Assembly: GCF_900094565.1 (NCBI RefSeq)
Contig: NZ_FMAF01000004.1
Span: forward strand, 1 to 64,000
Length of the DNA: 64,000 nucleotides
Source: Martinezella lusitana
GTDB taxonomy: Bacteria > Pseudomonadota > Alphaproteobacteria > Rhizobiales > Rhizobiaceae
Direction of reading: 5' to 3'
Below the pieces are notes generated by a model. The model was given only the letters and a program-made list of their open reading frames with translations. It was not told the DNA's origin and searched no databases. Positions within the stretch are counted from its first letter, which is position 1; each line of letters opens with the position of its first letter. Below, one piece after another: positions 9,031-17,720 of the stretch. The position numbers and the translations under genes are program-made.

Positions 9031-10868
9031 ACCCTTACAAGACACAGGTTCAAGCCCCGCAGGACGAACCCTTGATGACGCCGGTCCTGCAAGGCTATCG
9101 ACGCGCCGAATATTTGGTCGGCGCCGCATTATGGGCTGCTGCGCTCGTCTATTTCTGGCGTTGGTGGTTCGAACCAGCACATTATGTGGACCTCTCCGGC
9201 TCCATTCTGGTGACCCTGGTGTTGGCTTGGGTCACAATCATTCCCGCCTATTTTATCGTGGTATTCTATCGTGCCCGGAAGCCACACGGGCGCTTGCGCC
9301 TGCCCGCCGGCAGCCGCGTCGCCATGGTGGTGACGAAGGCACCATCGGAGCCTTTTGCCGTGGTGGCGCGGACTTTGCGCGCCATGCTGGAGCAAGAGGT
9401 GCCGCACGACACCTGGCTTGCCGACGAAGATCCTTCGCCCGCGACGCTCGATTGGTGCCATAGGCATGGCGTTCATGTTTCCACCCGCAAGGGGCGTGAA
9501 GACTATCACCGTCAGACATGGCCGCGGCGCACCCGATGCAAGGAAGGCAACCTCGCCTTCTTCTACGATCATTACGGTTATGAAGGCTATGACTTCGTCG
9601 TCCAGCTCGATGCCGATCATGTGCCCGAACAAGGGTATCTTTTCCAGATGCTGCGCCCGTTCGCCGATCCGGCGGTCGGTTATGTGTCCGCGCCCAGCAT
9701 TTGCGATTACAACGCACGTGAAAGCTGGTCGGCGCGTGGGCGCCTCTACGCGGAAGCCAGTATGCATGGATCGCTCCAGGCTGGTTTCAATGGCGGGCTC
9801 TCGCCGCTTTGCATCGGCTCGCACTATGCCATTCGCACCGTCGCCCTGCAGAACATCGGCGGCCTTGGCCCTGAACTGGCCGAGGATCATTCGACCACGC
9901 TGATGATGAATGCCCACGGCTGGCGCGGCGTTCATGCGCTCGATGCCGTGGCCCATGGCGACGGTCCGCGCACCTTCGCCGATCTCATTACGCAAGAGTT
10001 CCAATGGTCGCGCAGCCTGATGATGATCTTGCTGCAATATTCGCCGAAGCTGATCGGACGACTGCCGCTGCGCCTCAAGGCCCAGTTCCTGTTTTCCCAG
10101 CTCTGGTATTCTCTTTTTTCGCTGTTCATGGGGCTGATGTTTATCCTGCCCGTGATTGCGCTTTTCCGCGGAAGGAGTTTCGTTGACGTCTCCTACCCCG
10201 GTTTTCTGCTGCACTTCGTACCGCAGTCGGTCCTGCTGATCCTGTTCGCCTATCGCTGGCGCAGCACCGGCACGTTCAGGCCGGTGGACGCCAAGATCCT
10301 CAGCTGGGAAATGACGCTATTTCTGTTCGCCCGCTGGCCGTGGGCGCTCGCCGGAGGCCTGGCAGCCGTTCGCGACTGGGCAACGGGATCTTTCGTGGAT
10401 TTTCGCGTCACGCCGAAGGGCACGTCCGAAGTTGATCCGCTGCCTCTGCGAATCCTGGCGGCTTACGGTCTGCTGTCGCTGATTTCCATCCTCCCGGTAC
10501 TATCCGTCGCTACAGCGGAAGAAACCGGCGGCTTTTACATCTTCGCCACGCTGAATGCCGCCATCTACACGCTGCTCCTGCTCGTCATCATCCTACAGCA
10601 CACGCGCGAAAACACCGTGTGCGTGAGCAGGCGTTTCTATCGTCCGGTGCTCGCCAGCAGTCTGCTTGCCCTGATCGCCTTGCCATGTGTGGGCACCATC
10701 GAACATGGCCATGACGGCATCCGGTCGCTGGCCTGGAATACGGACGGCTACATGCTGTTCGAAGATCGCTTCTCAGTAGCGGGCGCCGGAATCGGCGGAC
10801 GCGGATTGCACAGGCTGACGTTCAATCCGCGCTGGCGGCTGAGCGACACCGACAACAACGGTTCATGA
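9027..10868 (+). CDS. Cellulose-synthase-like family 2 glycosyltransferase
   Basis: 613 residues. An inner-membrane processive-type glycosyltransferase expected to polymerise and export a polysaccharide. Two helices lie near the N-terminus (about 30-75). The GT-A domain at about 95-335 carries QLDADHVP, LAEDHST and the final QEFQW (residues 323-327). Several membrane helices follow (about 350-560). The usual QxxRW motif has Gln where Arg is expected, although W is kept. The ATG at 9027 overlaps the epimerase stop, and the gene in turn overlaps ugd. It corresponds by position to the glycosyltransferase of the S. meliloti arabinose-containing polysaccharide operon. There is no PilZ domain, so any c-di-GMP control would act elsewhere. 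Confidence 0.88.
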   Translation: MNPYKTQVQAPQDEPLMTPVLQGYRRAEYLVGAALWAAALVYFWRWWFEPAHYVDLSGSILVTLVLAWVTIIPAYFIVVFYRARKPHGRLRLPAGSRVAMVVTKAPSEPFAVVARTLRAMLEQEVPHDTWLADEDPSPATLDWCHRHGVHVSTRKGREDYHRQTWPRRTRCKEGNLAFFYDHYGYEGYDFVVQLDADHVPEQGYLFQMLRPFADPAVGYVSAPSICDYNARESWSARGRLYAEASMHGSLQAGFNGGLSPLCIGSHYAIRTVALQNIGGLGPELAEDHSTTLMMNAHGWRGVHALDAVAHGDGPRTFADLITQEFQWSRSLMMILLQYSPKLIGRLPLRLKAQFLFSQLWYSLFSLFMGLMFILPVIALFRGRSFVDVSYPGFLLHFVPQSVLLILFAYRWRSTGTFRPVDAKILSWEMTLFLFARWPWALAGGLAAVRDWATGSFVDFRVTPKGTSEVDPLPLRILAAYGLLSLISILPVLSVATAEETGGFYIFATLNAAIYTLLLLVIILQHTRENTVCVSRRFYRPVLASSLLALIALPCVGTIEHGHDGIRSLAWNTDGYMLFEDRFSVAGAGIGGRGLHRLTFNPRWRLSDTDNNGS

Positions 10869-12310
10869 CAAGAAGGACGCCATTGGCGCGAACTCAGATG
10901 AAAATAGCTGTTATTGGAACTGGATATGTAGGCTTGGTCAGCGGCACATGCTTTGCCGAATGGGGCAACAATGTCGTCTGCATGGACAAGAACGCTCAAA
11001 AGATTGCCGGCCTCCGACAAGGCAGGATGCCGATCTATGAGCCCGGCCTCGACGACCTGGTCAAACGAAACTACGCCGCGGGACGGCTGGACTTCACCTG
11101 CGACCTGGCCGAAGCAGTCAAAGGAGCCGCCATCGTCTTCATAGCCGTCGGCACGCCGACACGCGCCGGTCACGAGGATGCCGATCTTTCCTTCGTCTAT
11201 ATGGCAGCGCGCGAGCTCGCGTCGCTCATTGCCGACGACACGGTTGTGGTGGTGAAATCGACGGTGCCTGTCGGAACCGGGGATGTGGTGCAGAGGATCA
11301 TCGGCTCGGTCCGCAAGGCCGACACCTTCTCCATTGCCTCCAATCCGGAATTCCTGCGCGAAGGCGTCGCCGTCAGTGATTTCCTCGCACCGGATCGCGT
11401 CGTCATTGGTGTCGAAGACGAGCGGGCAGGCAAGCGCCTCATCGAACTGTATGAGAGCATGGTCACGCTACAGAATACGCCCGTTATCATCACCATGCGG
11501 CGCACTGCCGAACTGATCAAATATGCCGCGAACGCATTTCTGGCCACCAAGATCACTTTCATCAACGAGCTGGCCGATCTGTGCGAACAGGTGGGCAGCA
11601 ATGTGAGCGACCTGGCGCTCGGCATGGGGCTCGACAAACGCATTGGCGCGAGCTTCCTCACAGCCGGGCCCGGCTATGGTGGCTCCTGCTTTCCGAAGGA
11701 TACCCTGGCGCTTCTGCGGACGGCGGAGGATTACGGGGTAACACTTGGTATCGTAGAGGAAACCGTTGCTGCCAATGACGCACGCAAGCGGCGCATGGCG
11801 CTAAAGGTAGCAGAGGCATTTGGCGGAGACATAGACGGTCTGACCATCGCTGTCCTTGGCCTCACCTTCAAACCCGACACCGACGACATGCGTGATGCAC
11901 CTTCGGTGCCGCTCATCGAAGCGCTGCAGCGTATGGGAGGCCGCATCCGGGCCTACGATCCCGTCGGCATCGAGAATGCTGCAAAGGTTCTCGACGGAGT
12001 CGACTTCTTTGAAGATCCCTATGAATGCGCATGGAATGCCGATGCCGCCGTCATCGTGACGGAGTGGGAGACCATCAAGAAAATCGACCTGGTTCAGCTC
12101 AAACATCACCTGCGCCAGCCGGTCCTCATAGACCTGAGAAACGCCTTGGACGCGGACGCCGCCGAAGAACTCGGATTTCACATTTCGGCCGTGGGCCGGC
12201 CTGCCAGCACCGACGGCAGCCTACAGGAAATCGTCAAGCGACGAGACAGACGGCAGGCAGTCAAAACAGAAACGGTAGAGCTCGTCTCAATTGCAATGCG
12301 GGGGAAATAA
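10865..12310 (+). CDS. ugd: UDP-glucose 6-dehydrogenase
   Basis: 481 residues. Oxidises UDP-glucose to UDP-glucuronate, the substrate of the decarboxylase three genes upstream. The Rossmann motif MKIAVIGTGYVGLVSG opens the protein. The central dimerisation helix and the catalytic Cys275 in GPGYGGSCFPKD are present, as is the C-terminal GLTFKPDTDDMRDAPS block. The ATG at 10865 overlaps the glycosyltransferase stop (ATGA). A second in-frame ATG at 10898, immediately before KIAVIG, is an equally good start biochemically, since the first 11 residues lie outside the fold. The tail after about 435 is a basic extension. Confidence 0.93.
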   Translation: MTRRTPLARTQMKIAVIGTGYVGLVSGTCFAEWGNNVVCMDKNAQKIAGLRQGRMPIYEPGLDDLVKRNYAAGRLDFTCDLAEAVKGAAIVFIAVGTPTRAGHEDADLSFVYMAARELASLIADDTVVVVKSTVPVGTGDVVQRIIGSVRKADTFSIASNPEFLREGVAVSDFLAPDRVVIGVEDERAGKRLIELYESMVTLQNTPVIITMRRTAELIKYAANAFLATKITFINELADLCEQVGSNVSDLALGMGLDKRIGASFLTAGPGYGGSCFPKDTLALLRTAEDYGVTLGIVEETVAANDARKRRMALKVAEAFGGDIDGLTIAVLGLTFKPDTDDMRDAPSVPLIEALQRMGGRIRAYDPVGIENAAKVLDGVDFFEDPYECAWNADAAVIVTEWETIKKIDLVQLKHHLRQPVLIDLRNALDADAAEELGFHISAVGRPASTDGSLQEIVKRRDRRQAVKTETVELVSIAMRGK

Positions 12311-12311
12311 G

Positions 12312-12851
12312 ATGAAGCCATCAAACAACAAGACCACCTTTGCCCGTGTAACAGCGACGGCATTCGCTATCGCCATGGGAATTGCAGGGTGGAGCAATGC
12401 TACCGCCGCCGTTGCAGGCACAAAACTGCCTGAAGGTACAAGGCTCATGACGGCGTTCGAACTCTACACGCTCTATCGTGACAAAACCTGGCAGTGGCCC
12501 GATGGCGCCGGGCGAATGCAGAATACCGATCGCCGGTTTTCCGCCTGGGTCGACGGAACAGGAGGCCAATCCTGGGCTGAAGGTCGGTGGATCGTGACGG
12601 ATACAGGCCTCTTGTGCTTCGAGGCGGCCTGGCATGCGACAAACGGCAAGTTTCCAGCCAAAACCTGCTTCATTCATCGAATTCAGGATGGGACTATCTA
12701 CCAGAAGCGTGAGGCAGGCGGGGCCTGGTACGTGTTTCGCCATGCTGTAGCCAAACAAACCGATGAGGCGGCGAAATTAATCGCCGACGATCTGGTCTCG
12801 CAGCGACTAGAGGTGGTGAAAGCCACCTTAGACGCGCACAAGACCGAATAA
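12312..12851 (+). CDS. DUF995 exported protein (first copy)
   Basis: 179 residues. A signal peptide with hydrophobic core TATAFAIAMGIAGWSNATA is followed by a DUF995 domain. Landmarks are LYRDKTWQWPDGAGRM, a W-x-EGRWIVTDTGLLCFEA strand region and IYQKREAGGAWYVFRH near the end. Two Cys residues may form a disulphide. It begins 1 base after the ugd stop (ATG at 12312) and shares its domain pattern with the protein at 13838. DUF995 proteins are found mainly in rhizobia beside polysaccharide genes; their activity is unknown. A periplasmic or surface role in handling this polymer is inferred. Confidence 0.85.
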   Translation: MKPSNNKTTFARVTATAFAIAMGIAGWSNATAAVAGTKLPEGTRLMTAFELYTLYRDKTWQWPDGAGRMQNTDRRFSAWVDGTGGQSWAEGRWIVTDTGLLCFEAAWHATNGKFPAKTCFIHRIQDGTIYQKREAGGAWYVFRHAVAKQTDEAAKLIADDLVSQRLEVVKATLDAHKTE

Positions 12852-12866
12852 GGAGGAGTCAATCCA

Positions 12867-13805
12867 ATGAGAACCCTAACCAAACTAACGGCAGCTATGC
12901 TTGGCACCGTCGCGCTCTGCGGCGTGGTCTACGCGGCCGGCGATGTTCTTGACGCACGGGCCGAGAGCCTGTTCCACGACAAGAGGCCGATCATCACACC
13001 GCAATCGCTTGCTTCCGGTGCCTATGATCCAAATGGGGACTTTACCAATGACCCCGACCCCAAGATCGAGCATCTCTTCCTCCCTTGGGAGGATGTCGAT
13101 CTCTCAACCCTGAGCACGGCAAATGACTATGCACGCAAGCGCGGCCGTTCATTGCTGATTACGGTTGAGCCCTGGTCCTGGGCCCGCGACTGGCGCGTGG
13201 CACCGGACGATCTTCTCAACGGAATTCTGGCGGGTCGCTACGATGCCAACATGGCAGCGATATGCTCCACGGCAGCCAAGCTCGACAGGCCCGTCACCAT
13301 CCGCTGGGCGCAGGAAATGGATGAAAAGAACGGGCAATTCACCTGGGCCTACTGGAAGCCGGACGGCTATATAAAAGCATATCGGCACGCCATCACCGTA
13401 TGCCGCCAATATCTTCCGTCGGCCAAGTACATGTGGTCGCCAATGGGAAAAGAGGGGCTCGAAGCCTACTATCCCGGCAATCAATATGTTGATGTCATCG
13501 GGCTTTCGGTGTTCGGCTACCAGCCGTTCGATCAACGCAAGCTCGGACGGGATTCGACGTTCGTGGAAGCAACCAAGCCCGGCTACAACCGCGTCAAGGC
13601 CTTCAAGAAGCCGATCGTTATTGCCGAGTTGGGTTATCAGGGAAATGAGGCCTATGTTCACGCATGGGCTGAGGAAGCCGCCAAACCGCACGCCGAATTT
13701 CCCGACCTGACAGCAGTCGTCTATTTCAACGACCGTGAAGTCTATCCCTGGCCGGATGGCCTGGGTCGGCCGGACTGGCGCGTTGCCAGCCCTCTGTTGA
13801 ACTGA
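12867..13805 (+). CDS. Exported GH26-like glycoside hydrolase
   Basis: 312 residues. An N-terminal signal sequence (LTAAMLGTVALCGVVYAA) precedes a TIM-barrel hydrolase of the mannanase/GH26-like clan. Glu150 in RWAQEMD is the likely acid/base and Glu254 in IVIAELGYQG the likely nucleophile. AGGAGGAGT lies just before the ATG, 15 bases after the first DUF995 gene. As a hydrolase inside a synthesis operon it probably trims, releases or proofreads the polymer, as many synthase-dependent polysaccharide systems require. The bond cleaved is not known from sequence. The S. meliloti locus also has a glycosyl hydrolase here. Confidence 0.82.
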   Translation: MRTLTKLTAAMLGTVALCGVVYAAGDVLDARAESLFHDKRPIITPQSLASGAYDPNGDFTNDPDPKIEHLFLPWEDVDLSTLSTANDYARKRGRSLLITVEPWSWARDWRVAPDDLLNGILAGRYDANMAAICSTAAKLDRPVTIRWAQEMDEKNGQFTWAYWKPDGYIKAYRHAITVCRQYLPSAKYMWSPMGKEGLEAYYPGNQYVDVIGLSVFGYQPFDQRKLGRDSTFVEATKPGYNRVKAFKKPIVIAELGYQGNEAYVHAWAEEAAKPHAEFPDLTAVVYFNDREVYPWPDGLGRPDWRVASPLLN

Positions 13806-13837
13806 CTGCCGCGGCGAACAGTTGAAGGAGAAACAAA

Positions 13838-14338
13838 ATGTTTTCGTTCCGTTTCGTCATCTTAAACGCCGCGATCTCGATGTTGTTGCTGACCGGCCCG
13901 GCAAACGCCGCAACACAACATCAAATCGATAGACTGACCGCACGCGCGGCCAGTCAAGCAGATCCGATGAGCGCCGCCGCTCTAAAAAGACTCTATTCGG
14001 GGCGCTCCTGGATCTGGAAGGATGGTGCAGGGTTCTTCTCCCGTAACCACAACCATTTTACCGCCTGGTCGCACAAGGGTTCCCAAAAATCCTATGCAAA
14101 AGGCACCTGGTATGTGACCGATCGCGGCAAGCTCTGCATGAGTGCCTTATGGTACAGCGGAAAAACTGCTGCACGCAATGTTTCCTGCTTTCTGCATCGT
14201 GAGAAAGCCGGGATAATCTATCAGAAACGAGCGTCAGGCGGAAAATGGTATGTGTTCCGTCATAATCCAATCAAGCATGATGACGAGGTTCTGAAACTGC
14301 GACGGGGCGATAATGTCCGCAAACATCTGCCCGGTTGA
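13838..14338 (+). CDS. DUF995 exported protein (second copy)
   Basis: 166 residues. It has a signal peptide (ISMLLLTGPANAA) and then a DUF995 domain parallel to that of the copy at 12312: LYSGRSWIWKDGAGFFS, AKGTWYVTDRGKLCMSALW, IYQKRASGGKWYVFRHN. The Cys pair is kept. GAAGGAGAAAC precedes the ATG. It is the last gene of the operon, 32 bases after the hydrolase. The two copies are clearly diverged paralogues that bracket the hydrolase gene, which hints at complementary roles in a periplasmic or secretion complex. Confidence 0.84.
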   Translation: MFSFRFVILNAAISMLLLTGPANAATQHQIDRLTARAASQADPMSAAALKRLYSGRSWIWKDGAGFFSRNHNHFTAWSHKGSQKSYAKGTWYVTDRGKLCMSALWYSGKTAARNVSCFLHREKAGIIYQKRASGGKWYVFRHNPIKHDDEVLKLRRGDNVRKHLPG

Positions 14339-14351
14339 AGTTGAATACTCA

Positions 14352-14433
14352 AATAGGGGCCATCGCTAGGATGGATGGACAGCCTGCTCGCTATCAGTTC
14401 TGTCCGAGTACCATCCGAGAAGCAACCCCTATT
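14352..14433. repeat. 82-base nested inverted repeat at the operon end
   Basis: Three pairs of complementary blocks nest in order: AATAGGGG 14352-14359 with CCCCTATT 14426-14433; GGATGG 14369-14374 with CCATCC 14411-14416; GGACAG 14377-14382 with CTGTCC 14400-14405. The outer internal loop is 9 bases on each side. The RNA from either strand would fold into a long hairpin. It lies between two converging genes (stops at 14338 and 14472), so it may serve as a bidirectional terminator. There is no clean T-run, so a structured RNA or a dispersed palindromic element is also possible. Confidence 0.6.
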
Positions 14434-14471
14434 CTCTTTCGAGAGCAGTCTGAGGGAGCGCTGGGCTTACC

Positions 14472-14792
14472 TCAAAAAGCACTGCGATTGTGACAATGCG
14501 ATGTTCTGCCGAAGCCGCTAGGCGTGCAAACATACGGCGCACCCTTAAAGTATTCCTCGGAAGAAATTTTGGTCGTCTTTGCCAGTGAACTTCCACTATA
14601 GAAGACGACATTATTCTTTTCGTATTTCTTCATATACAGTTGAATGGTCTTCTGCTTTGCATGCGCAAGTTCAGACGCGTTCGCATTGGCAGACAGAGCT
14701 AACGGGAAGGCAATCAGAAAAATTGCTGATATGGAACGTTTAATCCAATGACGATTGCGGCGTGCATTACAGAAATTTCGATTGGAATTCAT
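14472..14792 (-). CDS. Small secreted protein, unknown function
   Basis: 106 residues from an ATG at 14792, which has an excellent ribosome site (GAGGGGGAGCTT just upstream). A signal peptide follows a basic N-terminus (core ISAIFLIAFPLALSANANA). The mature part of about 65 residues has a conserved-looking end, APYVCTPSGFGRTSHCH, with two Cys residues that could pair. I recall similar small exported proteins in rhizobial genomes but no assigned function. It converges on the polysaccharide operon. Confidence 0.65.
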   Translation of the reverse strand: MNSNRNFCNARRNRHWIKRSISAIFLIAFPLALSANANASELAHAKQKTIQLYMKKYEKNNVVFYSGSSLAKTTKISSEEYFKGAPYVCTPSGFGRTSHCHNRSAF

Positions 14793-15431
14793 AAGCTCCC
14801 CCTCGGTTAATCGCTTTTCTTCACCAATCCTGACAAAAATCATTGATGCGAACGCCATAAATACCCTGAACAAATTAATGAATTCGCCTGATTTCTTGTG
14901 TAAGCCTCAAGCTGGAAGCAATCGCAGCCGCCTGCCTCGACAGTTGCCGCGACTTCCACTGCAGTGACAGCTTTGGCATCGGTGACCACCACCAGCGCGC
15001 CTTCATCGGCCCGCCGGCGGGGAAATCGCCGACCCGATGCCACCGCCCCACTGGTCCTTACAGCAAGTTTTTCGATAAATCTCCTCATTTTCTCCGCTTC
15101 TCGAAAGTCTTGCACAGCGGGCGAACCGGCCAAACGCGGAAACGTTCAGCATGCTCAGCCGAGAGTTCGCCACAAGGGGCGGCCTGAATGAGCAGGTTCT
15201 GTCGGATCTCGAGACGAAAGCCAGAGATCGCCGCAACGCCGATATCGAGTTCCCAACACTCGGACAGCATCCCCTCTGCCATCCGTAAAATGCCGTCATC
15301 GCGGCTGGATCGGCCGTTCTTGATGAGGTAAGCAGGACCATCAAATTAGCGATTGAATTCGTCAGTTTGATAGAAGCAAGACACCTCCAGGCGGATTTCA
15401 CGCTTGCCGTGTAAATCAAAATGATCTGAAA
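14793..15431. other. Gap with a possible degraded minus-strand gene
   Basis: About 640 bases between the small secreted protein and the ROK regulator. On the minus strand 15085-15342 reads as protein-like text (FDGPAYLIKNG, later GFRLEIRQNLLIQAAPCGEL) closed upstream by a stop and with no ribosome site. Another frame at 14840-15133 continues leftward. Together they look like a gene remnant broken by a frameshift, but I recognise no family. The last 70 bases should hold the ROK gene promoter. Confidence 0.3.
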
Positions 15432-16583
15432 ATGAAGTATGATCCGTTAGACCACGTTGCGGCACATTTTTTGCGGGATTTACAACCTAGACGGGTTGCT
15501 TCTCGCAACGAACGCGACCTGTTGCGGCTGATCTGGAAATCTCCCGGGATTGAGCGTTCTGACCTGACCGAACCGCTCGACCTTACCCAGCAATCTCTGC
15601 ATAGGATTGTCGCGCGGCTTCACGACCGAGGAATGATTGCTTTTTCCCCGTCAGAGAACCGACGCCCTGGACCACCCAGTCCGGAGCTAAGCCTGCAAAA
15701 GGATTGGTGTTTGACGCTCGGCATCTCCATAAATGTCGGTTCGATCGGCCTCTGCCTCATGGGATTCGGAGAGCCTTTGGAGAACACGGAAATTCCACAG
15801 GCTGGATCCTCGCTGTCCGAGGAGATGGACCGAATTGGCGCGGCGGTCAAAGACATTCTCGCCCGCCGAAGCGCCAATCGGCGGGATGTCCTCGGCGTTG
15901 GTCTTGCCGTCGCCGGTCACCGTATGCTGGAGTCGGCGTTTAATTGCCCCCTGCCGCTCGCCCATTGGTCACTGATCGACCTGGCTCCTTTGCTTGGAGC
16001 AAAACTCGGCTTGCCGATCTGGGCGGACAATGTCGCCAGAACAGCAGCTTTAGCGGAGGCAATCTTCGGTGTCGGCCGCGAGGTTGCGGATTTCGCTTAT
16101 ATTGCCCATCTTCATGGCTACGGCGGCGGCCTGGTTTCCGGAGGCATGCCATTTCGCGGCAGTTTCGGAAACGCGGGCGAATTTTCCGTTCTCTTTGGGC
16201 AGCAGGATTACGAGGAGCGTCCTGCTCCTAGCCTTTTGCTTCGGCATCTTCACGCCAACGGCCGCCCGGACTTGACGCTGAAGGACTTGAAAAGCGAAGA
16301 TTTGGCGCAATGGCAGGGTGTTGCGGAGTGGGTAGACCGCGTCGCACCGGCGCATAATCGCACCGTCAACGCGCTCTGCGCGGTATTTGACCCCGCCTTG
16401 ATCGTCCTTGGCGGTGAACTCCCGCATTCACTGGCAAGAATGCTTATCGAACGGACTGAAATTAATAATCTACCTCGGCATGGCGCCTTACGCGACGTCC
16501 CCAAGCTTGCCGTGGCGGAGGTAATTGATGCCCCTGGCGCAATCGGAGCGGCCTTGATCCCTCTATTCGAGACCGTCTTGTGA
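15432..16583 (+). CDS. ROK-family transcriptional regulator
   Basis: 383 residues. A MarR-like winged helix-turn-helix (about residues 24-75, NERDLLRLIWKSPGIERSDL) precedes a sugar-kinase-like ROK domain. The domain includes DVLGVGLAVAGHR, LPIWADNVARTAALAEAIFG and GYGGGLVSGGMPFRGSFGNAGEF. The Cys-rich zinc site found in many ROK kinases is not visible, as usual for ROK repressors that bind a sugar without phosphorylating it. No sugar transporter or catabolic gene is next to it, so its target is unknown. A distant locus or the flanking genes are both possible. Confidence 0.85.
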   Translation: MKYDPLDHVAAHFLRDLQPRRVASRNERDLLRLIWKSPGIERSDLTEPLDLTQQSLHRIVARLHDRGMIAFSPSENRRPGPPSPELSLQKDWCLTLGISINVGSIGLCLMGFGEPLENTEIPQAGSSLSEEMDRIGAAVKDILARRSANRRDVLGVGLAVAGHRMLESAFNCPLPLAHWSLIDLAPLLGAKLGLPIWADNVARTAALAEAIFGVGREVADFAYIAHLHGYGGGLVSGGMPFRGSFGNAGEFSVLFGQQDYEERPAPSLLLRHLHANGRPDLTLKDLKSEDLAQWQGVAEWVDRVAPAHNRTVNALCAVFDPALIVLGGELPHSLARMLIERTEINNLPRHGALRDVPKLAVAEVIDAPGAIGAALIPLFETVL

Positions 16584-16801
16584 TAGGCAAGCATCGTCTT
16601 CCAGGTATCCACGCCGGAAATCGCCAGTTGTAGCAGCGCAAGAAATGATGAGTATTTAATTTTTCTAATTTAAAGAATAGGCGACAAAGGCAACAAGATT
16701 TGATAGATTTACGATAGCCGGTTGCGGTTTGGCGTGTAGATAAAAATTTGCCAGGCGTCTTTGCACCGCTAGCCGGATTATGGCGTAGGAGGAGAGACGC
16801 T

Positions 16802-17617
16802 ATGGCGACATTCCATGTCATGGCCGGTGCGAGCGGTGAATTTACGCGCCCGGAAGTCCGGAAGATAGGTGTCGCGGATCTTGTCGATGCGCTGAAGTCG
16901 GGGCTTAATGACTTTGGAGAGAAGCCATCTCATTACGTTTTTCTCTGTCTTATGTATCCGATCGCGGGCATTTTTCTGGCCATGTGGAGTTCCGGCGCTG
17001 ACCTGCTGCCGCTGCTTTATCCCTTGATATCAGGCTTTGCGCTCATTGGTCCGATTGCGGCCCTCGGCCTTTATGAAATCAGTCGACGCCGCGAGCAGGG
17101 ATTGGATAGCTCATGGCATCACGCCCTGGAGGTCCGTCACTCGCCGGCGCTGCCGTCGATCATTGCGGTAGGCCTCATGCTGTTGGCGCTTTTCGTCGCC
17201 TGGCTGATTATCGCACAGCGCATCTACACCATGACCTTCGACGAGGCAGGCCTCACCTCGATCTCGACCTTCCTGTCAGACGTGCTGACGACCCCGCGAG
17301 GCCTCTCACTTATGCTTTGGGGAAATCTGGCCGGTTTCATTTTCGCAATAATAGTGCTGGCGACGACGGTAGTGACCTTCCCGCTGATGCTGGATCGGGA
17401 TGTCGGCGCAATTGCAGCCGTGGACGCGAGCATACGCGCTACGCTTAGCAATCCAGGACCAGTTGCACTTTGGGGGTTGATTGTCGCGGCGCTGCTCGTC
17501 GTCGGCACTATCCCGATTTTTGCCGGCCTTGCGGTCGTCATGCCAATCCTCGGGCATTCGACCTGGCACCTGTATCGAAAATTGATTGCACCCGTCTATC
17601 CGAACCGCATGCCTTGA
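16802..17617 (+). CDS. DUF2189 integral membrane protein
   Basis: 271 residues with six likely membrane helices; it matches the DUF2189 type in layout (VADLVDALKSGLNDFGEKP then YVFLCLMYPIAGIFL). GGAGGAGAG lies 6 bases upstream of the ATG at 16802. Function is unknown. It precedes the cytochrome c and oxidase genes on the same strand. In several proteobacteria DUF2189 genes sit beside cytochrome oxidase genes, so a role in oxidase assembly or membrane insertion is plausible but unproven. Confidence 0.8.
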   Translation: MATFHVMAGASGEFTRPEVRKIGVADLVDALKSGLNDFGEKPSHYVFLCLMYPIAGIFLAMWSSGADLLPLLYPLISGFALIGPIAALGLYEISRRREQGLDSSWHHALEVRHSPALPSIIAVGLMLLALFVAWLIIAQRIYTMTFDEAGLTSISTFLSDVLTTPRGLSLMLWGNLAGFIFAIIVLATTVVTFPLMLDRDVGAIAAVDASIRATLSNPGPVALWGLIVAALLVVGTIPIFAGLAVVMPILGHSTWHLYRKLIAPVYPNRMP

Positions 17618-17720
17618 ATTCACAAAGGAAATTTACCCAGAGATCATCGTCCGAGCCGTTGCGATCTGCATGATGGGAGTCGTGTTGGTTGGGTTAGCGA
17701 TGAAGAGAATGAGGATTGCC

